A stretch of 64,000 bases of DNA, from the NCBI GenBank assembly GCA_036924285.1, contig JAYKYS010000014.1, positions 558,001 to 622,000 on the forward strand, written 5' to 3'. This DNA is from Asterella californica. Its lineage: Eukaryota > Streptophyta > Marchantiopsida > Marchantiales > Aytoniaceae. Under the pieces are notes generated by a model that had not been told where the DNA came from, did no database searches, and saw nothing but the letters and a program-made list of their open reading frames with translations. This document shows positions 25,801 to 37,058 of the stretch, piece after piece; position 1 is the stretch's first letter; each line of letters opens with the position of its first letter. The translations under genes were made by a program, and so were the position numbers.

Positions 25801-26225
25801 CGGACAGTCCGCCTATGAAAGAAGACGAAACGAACAAAGGCGATTTCAAGCCAGGCCAATCTAGGGAATAGCTGGTGACAAAATAGGTGAACTTCATCCC
25901 GCAACCAGTTACCTATTTGCAAACAAAGCTTCAACAGATGCGACATACTTGCACCCAACATGGAAGATTCACGACGCCTGGGGTTCAACGCACGAAAATT
26001 CTATCCCATCAAAGTCCAAACAACCTTGAAAGTAATATTAAAGGAGAAATCCGCTATTGAATAGACATTCCACCAACAGAAGTCAGTAGATGCTCCTTCT
26101 TGTCTATAATCTACTTCACACAAGATTACCCGGACATTGAGAACTTTGATCGGCATCTGGAGGTGCGACTTAAAGGCACACTCGAGAGCCATAGATATCT
26201 CCCAATGTAGCAACTGTCGTGTCAC
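22810..26225. other. Moderate-GC intergenic stretch, no supported gene
   Basis: Composition is like the gene islands, yet I found no frame with conserved protein features on either strand. The part next to 26226 should include the CSN1 3' UTR, and possibly a last CSN1 exon if the donor at its 3' end is used. An unrecognised multi-exon gene is possible. Confidence 0.45.
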
Positions 26226-28798
26226 TCACTTTATACAGAGACGGTTGATGGTACGTTTGTAGCTCTCACCTTTCATGATGAAATCGTGCCGCATGAGGTT
26301 TGCACGCAATAACATTGCTCTAGTATCCCGTTGAAAATCAGACCCAGTCTGTAATACTCTCTGGAAGGTTGCATTCCTTTGATCCGCATGTCGTGCAAAT
26401 AGAATCTTGTTATGAGAATCGATACGAGCCTGTAGAAACATATGTGGAAAAACTGAAAACCTGATTCGTCCACAGCGATCTTTGACAAACTGATAGTATA
26501 TGTGCAACTACCGAGTCCTTCCACAAGCATCGAACTCTATGAGTATTCAGGCAGGAGCTCAAGATGAAACACAGCCTATCATCCGCATCACGATTGCATG
26601 TACCTGAATTTGATTCTCCATGATCAAGGCTGCGAGCTCTTTCTCTAGGCCAGCCACGCTTGTTTTGAACGCACTCGCCATCGTGTTCAAATCAACTGAG
26701 ATGAAGGGATTTGTGTACTGAATCAAGGCCTTGTGTCTGATTTGCTCGTACAAAGCTTCTACATGATCGTAGAGATGAATATCCAGCAAAAGATTTGGTT
26801 TCAGCTTCTGCAGATAGCCCAAACATGACGCATATCGACTGCAGGCAATACACATATTGTGTTATCAACTGAAGGCAATACATAGATTGTGTTATCAACT
26901 GAATTTCAAGCACGACTGCGCTTTGAACACCGGGCAGCTCTGCTACGTAAGCAAGAGGACCCCAAAGTGTCCATTCGACAACGACTGTCATCAGGTTATC
27001 TGTCTCCAATAACACTAGCGGGTTCCGTATACAAGCCTACAGACAACAACACTGAAAGATCGCAAGAGGATAGAGAGAGCAGTACCTAGCATAAAAGTCA
27101 TGAATAAGTTCCCGCACTTCGGGTACTAGCTCCAAGAAGTTCCTGAAGCTGATGTTGTCGATAACTTTACTCTGTCATCCAATGTAGCGTGTCAGATGTT
27201 CGCCCAGGCAACCATAAAGCAAAGAATTCAGCAGTAAAACCACAGTTAGCGGTTCTGATTTACAGTACCTTGAGCTCTGCTCGATCAAATGAAGCCAGAG
27301 CACAAAGACCACCGTAAGTGGCAACATCTTGCGGAGCTATCACCTCAGTAAAATTGTTGCCCAACTCGAACTGGGTGTCCACAAACTGACCACATCAAAC
27401 GAGGAGGTTAATCAAACCGATGATGCGAACTGCGAGAAGAAGCAAACATTGTCATAACATGTTACTGATAAATAGTATCCGGTTTAAAGCCTAACAAACA
27501 AAATATCATCCTGTGAAAGATACCAACGAAGCTGCTTAGAGAACATCAAGCGGGTGATTTCTGTTCCTGTAACCTGGATAGCATTTAAAATTTATCCCTT
27601 GTATGCTGATGTTCCGTTTGACGTTGCATCTTAAACTAATCGCAGAAACGACTGAAATACGAACCTTTCTGGCGGCCAATTTATACTTCTTGGTCTCAAG
27701 GTGTGCCAGGCCAGCAGCACAGCGCAGCTTTGCAAGCACAATTGGATCTTGTACATCAGGTGTTTGGTCTGCCTTCGACACATAATTGGAGACATGAACA
27801 AACTGGCCGAGTTCGATGCTGACGAGAATCACATTCAAACACATTGCAATTATGTGCTTTGACGTTGTACAGTAGTCCCGGGTCCGAACGTAGCACTTGA
27901 ACGCTTGCTGCAGATCCCCACGTCCATAGTAGAAATCTCCAAGGTCATTGTATCCCATTCGAATACTCTCTTTGATCAGGTTTGTCTGTCACAATATTCA
28001 AATCTTCGTTAAATATTCACAAAAGTGGTATATTTATTTTCCGCTTATCTGCTTCAATTTTGTGGGAGCTCAATGCATGCACTTTAATTCAAAAATATAG
28101 AACTTGGAATCTGATGGGCACTGATGCAGAGGGATAGGGACATGCACAAATGCTTCACGTCATCGAGCCTCATGATTAGGTTTTTGATCAACTGAGTTAG
28201 TAATATCTTGCCCTATAACTACTAATAGTGACTTTCCACTATCTGAATTGTGACAGTTTATTGACCTGTTCCTAAACTAAACGCGATCAAACACCGACGG
28301 AAAAAGAAAGAGGACAGAGCCGCGAATAAGAAGCGAAGAGGGCTGACACCTGACACTACATCCCACAATAAAGGGTTCAAGGAGGCACGCAACCTTATAA
28401 CCGTTAAGCTCCATTTCCAGCTTTTCTTGACGTTGCGCGGCTCGACGATCAACGGCATCGATCCACTCCTGATCCAACACATACGAACTCCCCAAGCGAC
28501 CAGCAATCTTATCCATGGACTCACGATACAGTGCGGTATTCTCTCCTCTCTTGATCTCGTCAGATGCCATTCTAAGAGCCTCTAGCTCCAACGCTCTCGA
28601 ATGACAGTGATCGGCAATAAAATGCAGACGGGCAATTTTCGTATGTCCAGTGTACAAACTCGCGTAACTCTCGACATCCATTTGCTCCGCTCCTCCTCCA
28701 CCTCCTCCACCACCACCACCTGCACCTGCACCTCCACCTCCACCCAGTCCGCCCCCTGCTACTCTGCTCCCTGTGCCCTCCATCCCTTCAATCACCAT
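26226..28798 (-). CDS. CSN1: COP9 signalosome subunit 1 (CSN1/FUS6)
   Basis: A PCI-domain subunit of the COP9 signalosome, which removes NEDD8/RUB from cullin ligases in the nucleus. Exons on the minus strand: 28798-28394, 27985-27665, 27385-27269, 27171-27086, 26838-26604, 26429-26226, giving 455 codons plus stop in consistent phase. Family motifs: [107 protein letters not shown] and [16 protein letters not shown]. The N-terminus has a glycine run not typical of the family core. A second Met (MEGTGS) lies 5 codons in. The last exon is written to its first stop at 26226, but a GTGAGA donor after IMK could splice to another terminal exon. Confidence 0.94.
26844..26903. repeat. 30-bp tandem duplication in a CSN1 intron
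   Basis: Two 30-bp copies (26844-26873, 26874-26903) sharing GTGTTATCAACTGAA and differing at two bases. They lie next to the acceptor side of the intron between the RELI and RYASC exons and do not change the coding frame. Confidence 0.85.
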
Positions 28799-29283
28799 CC
28801 TTTCTTCCCGTCCCTAAACCAATTATTCTAAAACCCACTCTTTTCAAATGATCTACCTCCTCTCCTCTACTCACCTCACCGTGCAACGTTTGGTCTCGTT
28901 AGCGCTTCAATTCGAACTCGTGCGTTTGTCGTTCCATCACTCGCCCACACCTTGTCTAGCCCTCTCCGACTTCCTCTCTCTGGTTACTGTCTGTTTGCCA
29001 AAATCTCAGCTGCGAACTCTTGAGTTGCTCTCTTTCTCGTTCGCGGAATCGGCAAAAGAGAGAGATACGAGAGAGATGAATAAGAGACAGACGAGCGAGA
29101 GATGAACTGGCCCTTGCCCTGCGTCAACTAGGCCTGGCGAAGCCCAAGCCAAACCCTGCCGAGACGTGAGCAGAGTCACCAGACCGGAGTAACCCAACTG
29201 GAAGGGAACGAACCACGCCATCAGCGGCAGCAACTGCGCTCCGCGTCTTGGTTTGGCTCAGGCTCTGAATCTCTGATATAAAT

Positions 29284-29317
29284 GCTACTGTACCAAAGCC
29301 CTCTTTGGTACAGTAGC
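29284..29317. repeat. Perfect 15-bp inverted repeat upstream of CSN1
   Basis: GCTACTGTACCAAAG, a four-base CCCT loop, then CTTTGGTACAGTAGC. The pairing is perfect over 15 bp. It lies about 490 bp upstream of the CSN1 ATG. It may be a remnant of a mobile element (TACAGTAG also ends the repeat near 10.74 kb) or a hairpin that forms in RNA. Confidence 0.75.
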
Positions 29318-29642
29318 TCCGATGATGGAAATACGATCTCTTATTTACCGCCGTGGCATCCGTCCGTCACGAATATGGACAGGTCCCGTTTGAAAGATAA
29401 TTCACGGTATTCTCTGAAGACGTAGATGCTTCCGCATCGGATTTCACACATGCGGCTTGTTCTTGTTCTCATCGGAGAGACATTCTTACTTTAATGGCAT
29501 ATAACAAATTCTAGTTATGCCATAAATGTACCCTGCTACGGGCCGGTATAGTTGCAATAGTATATAGACAAATTCGTTCAATACGATGAACTGCAACTGC
29601 TCTAGTTGTATCTTATTGATGACCTAATACGGACCACGGTTA

Positions 29643-29700
29643 ATAATTTGCTTGATCATACACCCTAGGTTTGTTGTGCTGGATCACACCATTCTTAGCG
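29643..29700. repeat. Fragment related to the 11.77-kb MITE terminus
   Basis: AATTTGCTTGATCATACACC, then AGGTTTGTTGTGCTGGATCA and CACCATTCTTAGCG, follow the inverted-repeat arm of the Mutator-type MITE block by block. No second arm is seen nearby, so this is a solo or broken end. Confidence 0.55.
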
Positions 29701-29923
29701 ATATCTTCGCCATTCGTTTTCGCAACAACGACAACGACTGTTTTCTACAAACATCTCCTGTTCGATGCGGATATACGCCGACATTGGGGTACTCAAAAGT
29801 CTTCAAGAAAACACGCGACCCAATGAATAGCAAACGGATGGGAAGACCTCATCAAGCCTCACAAAGGAAAGAAAGGACCCGAAGGGCCAAGCAACAACCA
29901 CCCCGAAGGGAAGAACATCGGGG

Positions 29924-30600
29924 CTAAGCCCCGCTATCAGTAGCTCTAAAATCGCCTGTCGCACCTATAATATCGGAGATCAAAAAATCAGTACCTCTAG
30001 AAACAACTGGCGCACCTGAAGAGGCATCACCTACTGCGATTGCCCTCCTGTGAACTGCTCCTGCTAAAGCTCTCTGTAGAGCAATGGAAACTCGCTGTCG
30101 GAAAAACATGGTGCAGAAAGAAAGAGAAAGTGGAACTCCCTGGCGTCTCTCATGATAGGCTCTAGCACAGTCTCTCAAGAAGACGTCGAACTCCAAACAT
30201 GTTGATCCGTATATCTCCATAGCTAAAGGGATGAAGCGATGTCCCACTTGCATACCCCTGTACTTGGTCACCTTCGCTGCTGCCGCCACGCCTGCAGCCC
30301 ATCCTGGGGGATGGGTGATCACCTGTGCCGCTACTGAGTCCCGTGTCGGATCCGTGACAACCACATCAGCCACTGAGACCTGATCCTCTCTCATCATGTA
30401 TAGGTCAGCTCTCACTGATCCTCCTGTCTGAAGGGCATACCAACGCTCTCTCCACGTCATGTGACCGCTCTCCCGTGCTAAGACAAACACGACGTCTCTG
30501 ATGGCATCGTGGGTAGCTATCCGCTCTCCACCATGAGGACATCGAGCAAGATGACGACCCGATGTGTCGAGCGAGACACCGCACTCGCAAGTGGATAGTG
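29924..30600 (-). pseudogene. C-terminal remnant of a non-LTR (LINE-type) reverse transcriptase ORF
   Basis: An open frame of about 220 codons without its own start. It opens with a zinc-binding motif CECGVSLDTSGRHLARC followed by HDAIRDVV, as found after the RT domain in many non-LTR elements. Next come a segment with ADVVVTDPTRDS and TKYRG, which could be the core of a restriction-like endonuclease, and then FIPLAMEIYG and FFRQRVSIALQRALA. A stop lies upstream in the same frame, and no RT palm domain is seen between 30.6 and 32.6 kb. 5'-truncation is normal for LINE copies. Assignment rests on recalled motif order, not on a search. Confidence 0.6.
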
Positions 30601-32614
30601 CCGAAGCAACAGGCTGTCAAAAGCAAAAGTCTTCAAGTGGTCTGTTGGAAACCCCATGGAAACTAACCATAAAGATTTTCTGGTTTTCCATTGGAGTACT
30701 TTTAACCGCCATATCTTGAGAAACCAGTCGAACCGGTGGTTTCCGACAAGCTAGTCTGACAGCTTTTGTACGACCAAGGCTGGGCTTACGTTTCTTATCG
30801 TAAACCCCAGCATCCCCATTAGTTTTGCAAATTGCTTCCAACTTATAGAAACTATAGAACCATACTTTACCTCCAATCATTCGCGACGACACTTTTACTC
30901 CAGATCATTCTCCAACCTCGAAAGTAGAAGTTACGTCCTCTTCGCGGCCGTGACGAAACAACGGGATCCGGGGAGGATGGTGCTCGGCGAAGCCTACACG
31001 ACAAATCAAGAGAATGTAGTTCTAAAGAAACATGACACCATAAAGTCCCTCTCTTAGATACTGGGAGAAGATAGGAGTGACATAGCTATCAAACTAACAG
31101 TGACGCATACATCCTCGTAAACTCTACGAGTTTCATTCTGCGTGACATCAAAGTACAAGCTATGTCGTCGGCCAGTCAGTACATCTAGATTTCTGCTTTG
31201 CAGTTTTAATGTATTCAGTGATATTCTCCTCGTACAGATGCGAGACCCTCGATAGCCTTCAGCGTCCATGCTGGTAACCACACTGTTCAATGATGATATT
31301 CACGAGCTCCTCAAAGAACATTGCCCTGTGCCCATCACTACGCTAGAGAGCAAAACTTTTCCTTCGCAGGCGGGTAGTCATCACGGCATCTCGGCTTCGA
31401 GGGGCAGGAGTAGTGAAACCTCCTGCGGGCTATATGGGTACACGACAGCAATCACATCCTTCTATTTACGAGATGTAAACAGCATCAAAACACCAAACCT
31501 CGAGTGTTGATTTCCTCGCAACTCCACAAACTTCGTTTCATCTCTTGGCTTCCTTCTCGGCGCATGTCAATTACAGTCCTACCACGAATTCACCTTTATG
31601 AGACTTCAGCCCCACACACGATTGTCTTGAATAATTTCAAACGTGCGTTCTTTGATCAGTTATTGACTCTTACCTGTACTCATCTTAAAAACTTGCCGTC
31701 TCCCAAATTCAAAGGGGAAGTCCGGTCGTTCTTAGTGTACGAGTTGGCATACTAATATAAGGTGGACGATGTTCTGAGTCCCCATGACTCGTCAACAAAA
31801 TCTGCAAGGATGCAGGTTATCGTGAATGATTCAGAAACAGAAGGGAAATGCTGTGTTGGGATCCCAGATAGTCTCGCGCGACAGTAAAGTTTTGGTTCCG
31901 GACTGTGATTACAACCAGGTCTATATCTAACGGTTAAACAGCCACCTCAAGCTATCAACACACTTCGACGAGCATGAAACTTCGAAATATAATGTTTACA
32001 CCATTGCACCCTACGATTGTACCAGTGTCAATCAAGAGATTTTCCTGTAATGTTAGCAAAGATCAACTGTGGTTCGGAGCGAAAATTAACTTTCATGCCC
32101 AGGAAAACCCACCGTAGGATCAAGGTAAACTTTTACAAGTGATAAAAAAGACTCTTACCACTCCTTTGGGCCATTTCTGTTACCAACTCATAATACATCT
32201 CGTCCACGAGACATATTAGAGATTCAGACTGGAGCTGCTAAGGACTGTCGGCATGTATGGAGATCCAAAGAGGTGGATTGACCATTGATGACTAGCCTGA
32301 AGTGGTAAGTGTAACCAATTTCCTACTTTCATCTATACCAATAGACAAGCTCGTCACGGTGTAGGTCTGCTTCACAACTGTTGTTGGGAACGTTCTGGCG
32401 AAGAGATGCAGTCTGTCGACAAACGGATTACGAGGACAATGTGTCTCTCCATAAATGAGGCCAAGGACGTCCAAGAGAAATACTTAACGCGATACCAAAC
32501 TAAACTTTTATATTATCACTAACTTGGACCGTTAAACCGATGTTATTATTTCAATTTACCAGCGCACCATGTTGACTGTGCAGGCCAATAGCATATAATG
32601 AGTGAACCGCTTTC
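30601..32614. other. Intergenic, no supported gene
   Basis: Several short frames occur on both strands and none shows conserved features. The end next to 32614 should contain the 3' UTR of the glycine-rich gene. Confidence 0.5.
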
Positions 32615-35600
32615 TTAGCCTTTGCGCCGCCTCTTTTCGCTTTCTCTCTCCAAAGCATCGATAGCCTTCCTGATTCCTCCTATGAAGTCATCAACAATGC
32701 CTCCGATCTCACCCAATGTCTCTCTGCGATCAGCACACAGAATGACAGGCACTTCAAGGGTAGAAACATGGATAACTAAAGTCCAACAAGCAGATTCCCA
32801 GTTCTCTCCTGAGTTTCTTTGATGTTGCTTTTCCGGGTTGTAGAGACGAAGTTAAGCAGTGATCTTTTACGAAGAAAAATAATTCGAAAAGCAACAAGTT
32901 CCATATCAAAGCACTTGACTACAAGACAGTCTTAATCAGACTGACATGGACAGTACCTCAGAGTTAACGACCTGGACACCTCTCCCTGCGCGAGAAAGTT
33001 ATAAACACATGAGCAGTGTATGCATTACTCGTTTCACTTTTGGTGACAACCAGAAAATGCTTACCCACTACTTCTCGTTTTCAACTTTCCGATATTGCTA
33101 TATCGACCATGTTCGTCATAGGCTCGCCCCTTCCCTACTCCATAACCGAATCCCACACCTACACCACACCCTGCACCGACACCTGCCCCGAAATGCAAGC
33201 CTGGAAATCCCAGTCCAATACCTGCACCTGAAACCAAGAACGTACTCAGTCCCTGCCTCATCCAAAGCTTCAGCTGCTGACCAATCTTTCTCTATTCAAT
33301 CTTAGGTGCATAACATACCGATACCTCACATGCCTTATATATTTCACTTGTCGAGGTCCCATGACAGTAATGGCGTACCTTTTTACAGATCGAGTTCTTT
33401 AGTCGGTCTTCAAACAAGGAGTAACTTGCCGGTAGATTATAAGCTTTAGGGTCGATCCTAGTCGACCTGGCTAGTGTTCACTATACCGATGACTGAATGC
33501 AAAAATCTTTAATTAGGTCCATCTTTTGCGAACAAACGGACTAAATTGACACTTGTTCCTTGCGCGTAGTGGAAAGCAACACTACCCTACAAATCTACCC
33601 ATGAGAGATTGACTGATGCAAGTTGATCGTCGAATGTAAGATAGCAGGAGATGAGCATCGAATCACAAAAGAAAACTGAGAGTACCAAGCTTCCAGCGCA
33701 GATCCCCTTAAGCCAATCCAAGCTTGTTAAAAAGAACTCTAGGGTCTAAACAAGCTGGGTCTAGCTCAATCAACAGGTATGGACGACGAAATGAACCGGG
33801 CATATTGACCGCCAGACAGTAGTAGCAGGACGAAATAAGTCGAAGGCTCTTTAACATGCTGAACCGCTGGGTAAAGTGAAAAGAATGAAAGTCGTTCGCT
33901 ATCAATCGTACAACGTCATACGGAACAAAAGACGGTGCCAGTAATATCACCCAATCGTCAATACATGCTAAGTTGTAAACGTCCTGCGCAGAGGCCGAAA
34001 ATGTTCAAGAAATAAGCTCCATGTCCCCAAATTCCAGCCAAGGACCCCGTTGGGGGTTAATGAGAAGGAAACTGACGTTAGAACAATAAAGCCCGTCACC
34101 CAAGGCTGTGAGGAACGTGACTTTGACGCTCCTGGCACAAGCAAGTACGCAGCAACCTCGTTAGAGTTCATGGTACTCAGGGTTCAGGGTAGTGTACTTG
34201 TCCCTAACCCTAAACTAAAGGAAGCTAAGCTCCCTTCAACATTTCAATTCGTTCGGAGGTGTAAACCTTCTCCGAACCTCATCCCCTTCTTCAAACCAAG
34301 CCAACGCAAACGAGAGTAATAAATACGTGTCATCGTAAGGTACGGCCAAACTCCAGTTCAGTACGCAAAGATTCCAGTCAGACATCAGAGGTCATTCTTC
34401 CTTCTCTTCACTCCCAAGTGATTGCCTTGCTTTACCTAACAATGACAAAAGACAAACTCTACGGGGCAACAGGGCAGGTTTAAAGTGCCACCGATCTCTA
34501 TCCAAGATAGGTGGTTTATTTCCAACAGTTTTCATAATCATCCAACGAACAATATTTCAGAACACCAGTCTTTTATGGCGTGATGAAATTTAGTAACAAC
34601 CTACACAAAGGGAGATAATACGCATAGAACCAGAACAATAAGATGTGAAATCTGAAGTACTGGTGGTCTAGAACGAAATAGTGGATACGAGGCACCAAAG
34701 GTGGATCCCAATCACCACTTGAAGTAACCGCTCAATGTATATATTCAGCGACAGTGCCAAAACGTGCAAATCTTTTTCACAAACGACTTGCAAAGGCTGC
34801 TTGTGTAGCCTTACAAGAACCCGAACTCGATTCCTTCCGATCATGTAACTGATAGCAGATTGCCGCTGATATGTAACAGAGCGTAAGGGACTGTCAAGTG
34901 TCGGAGAGTTACCGTCCTAGGAGAACTGTAACTCTCCTAGGACACACTACTGCAGCACTGCTAGAAAGTTATGCCAATGCATTCTATCGATGCAACTTGA
35001 AGTAGGTAGATACAAGCTGTTTAGATGTCGAAATGTCATGAACTACCGAAAGATAGAATAACAACCAACAATTCCAAGACGGGAACTCAGTTCCCGACAC
35101 TGTGCTTGACTTGCATATGTATCTTCATTCGTTCGTATTTGATGGAGGGTTTCTTCTTCTGAATTTAGTGTCCGGGGAACCGGCCTCCATCGCTTAACGT
35201 ATCAAATTACTCTAAGTATGACGCCAATTCTCGTCAACTGACAATACCGGCAAACTGCACTTTAGACAATGACACAACCAAGAACTAGGATGGCTACTTC
35301 ATGTCCAAAACTCAGCCCCCGATGCGCAGAGAAAGGTGGCTGAGTCTCTACGGTCCAAATTCCCTCGGGGCTGAGTGCAAACCATGTTCTAAGTCACTGT
35401 GTATCTCAAACTCATGAAACGAAGGACAAACTAGAAAATACACGACAACGACGAACAATTAGAGGGCCAGAATTTCAATAAAATTTCCTCCTAAACATCT
35501 ACTCGGAGATTGCGGCTCTTTCCGAATTCCTTCTTACTCTAGATTGACCGATTCCGTCCATCTACAGTCGGAAGGAACCCGAAAATCGCCAAGAAATTCC

Positions 35601-35934
35601 ACGCGATCGCAACCTTGCATAAACCCGTCCAAATTCGCTTCAAATGAAGCTCAGACCCTCAGCTAATTCTTAATCCAGCTGCATACAATCCATGGAAACA
35701 AAAAGTCTAACAATTCAGACAACAGAAGTCCAACAAATGCAAGTGACGAGAAGAACGCAATCTCATCACGGGAAGGAGGCCGATGAGAGCATGCGTACCT
35801 CCGACGATGCCAGCGCCAACACCAAATCCACAGCCGATTCCATAACCGAAACCGGGTCCCAACTTTCCCCAATCATTCAACTGGATAACAGGCAACCTCC
35901 ACAGAATTCCCTTCTGTGAGCCATCGTCCCTCAT
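32615..35934 (-). CDS. Small glycine-rich protein, membrane type
   Basis: Three exons on the minus strand, 35934-35799, 33227-33065 and 32723-32615, make 135 codons plus TAA with matching phases (1 and 2). The product starts MRDDGSQKGILWRLPVIQLN, then has two glycine/aromatic blocks (residues about 23-82, e.g. GPGFGYGIGCGFGVG and GAGCGVGVGFGYGVGKG), then AYDEHGRYSNIGK, and ends in an amphipathic charged segment (IGGIVDDFIGGIRKAIDALE). GxG-rich hydrophobic blocks can cross or coat membranes. Short plant proteins of this plan exist (the AS8 and TGD5 proteins are similar in style), but I cannot assign an orthologue. Intron 1 is 2.57 kb. The gene is divergent from KEA3. Confidence 0.72.
34914..34943. 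repeat. 11-bp inverted repeat in the glycine-rich gene intron
   Basis: GTCCTAGGAGA and TCTCCTAGGAC are separated by 8 bases. A second palindrome of the form CGGGAACT-C-AGTTCCCG lies about 145 bp further on, near 35081-35097. Confidence 0.7.
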
Positions 35935-37058
35935 TTCTCACAGAGCAAAAAATCTTCAAACACCGTCGCTCTTCCCTTTCTTTCCTTGTCCCTCCTAATC
36001 GAATTCAAACTCACGCGACGCCAACGATACTCAGCATCGATCCCCCAGACGAAGTACAAGAGCGACCCCCACCCAGGCAGTATCAAAAGGTCCAGTCTCG
36101 TCGAAGCACACGCGCGCGCTGTCAATCTATCGAGTCGACCCTACGGTATTGTTACCATAGCGCAGTCAGACGCTAATTTTAGCCCGGCGGTAAGCGTGAA
36201 TCACTACGTGGTAAAAGTTCTTTCGGGATTGGGCACGGTATGCATCCATGCTGTACACGTTGCTGGATCCAACATGCAAAAGGAACGTTTTGAGCACTTC
36301 CGGTGAACTCAGTTCACAATTCACTATTTACAAGCCTGGATGTGGTAGTAATAAATGGTTAGATACTGTAGTTAGGATGCTAGAATGTTACTTCTCTGTA
36401 AATGTTAGAATTTCGTTAGTCTAGACTCTAGAGCCCTTAACATTTATCCAGGTTCCACTGTACTGCGTAGGAGCATGCCACAACGACAGGATGGCGGGGA
36501 CCTGAGCACAATCGATAACCGACGACCGTAGCGAAGGGAGAAATAGCGCGTGACGAACTCCGTTCTCTGATTTTGTTCGCTGCGCGTGTGGCGCCTAGAA
36601 CTTCAGCAGAAGTAGATGACAGACTGTGAGGGCCGAGGTCGTTTGAGCTGAGCGACGGGAGGAAGCTGTCCGGATTGGCGTCTGCGACCGACTGTAAATA
36701 AGAGAGCTGTCCGGAGATGAAGTGAGGGAGAGGTGGGGCTGGGCCTTTGCCTTAGTTTGATGAGAGGGAGAAATCATCTCTGAACGAGAGTGGAAGGAAA
36801 GATTGGTGGAACACGTATCGGAGAAGGAGGCAATGAGTTGACGTGATGACTGGCAGTGGGGCTTAATTGATTGACGAGAAAAAGAGGACAAGGGAATGTG
36901 GGAGAGAAGCAGGTATTAGAAACCAGAACTTCTCTCGAGCGCTCGCTTCCTGGAGGGAGCAACTGGGGAAATTCTGATTTGACAGATGCGAGACAGAGAC
37001 TGGTGAGCTATCATACGTTGTGATACCTTGGAAGGAGAACAATAACGGAAGCTTCAGG
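35935..37058. promoter_or_regulatory. Divergent intergenic region between the glycine-rich gene and KEA3
   Basis: 1.1 kb separates the two start codons, which point away from each other, so both promoters must lie here. The KEA3 side (36.5-37.0 kb) is rich in GA tracts, as in plant 5' UTRs. A short palindrome GTGAACT-C-AGTTCAC is present near 36305. I could not fix a TATA box for either gene. Confidence 0.5.

Larger units (their letters stand above)
28799..29923. other. CSN1 upstream region
   Basis: It begins with CT-rich sequence read from the minus strand as GA-rich leader, typical of a plant 5' UTR and promoter. It includes the hairpin at 29284 and the MITE-like fragment near 29645. No coding frame is supported. 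Confidence 0.5.

Noticed and set aside
28601..28831. Thr/Ser-rich plus-strand frame
   Set aside because: Reverse reading of the glycine run in CSN1 exon 1.
32615..35934. Assignment of the glycine-rich gene to TGD5 or AS8
   Set aside because: The GxG style is shared, but the AYDEHGRYSNIGK block and charged C-terminal segment are not what I recall for either, so no symbol was given.
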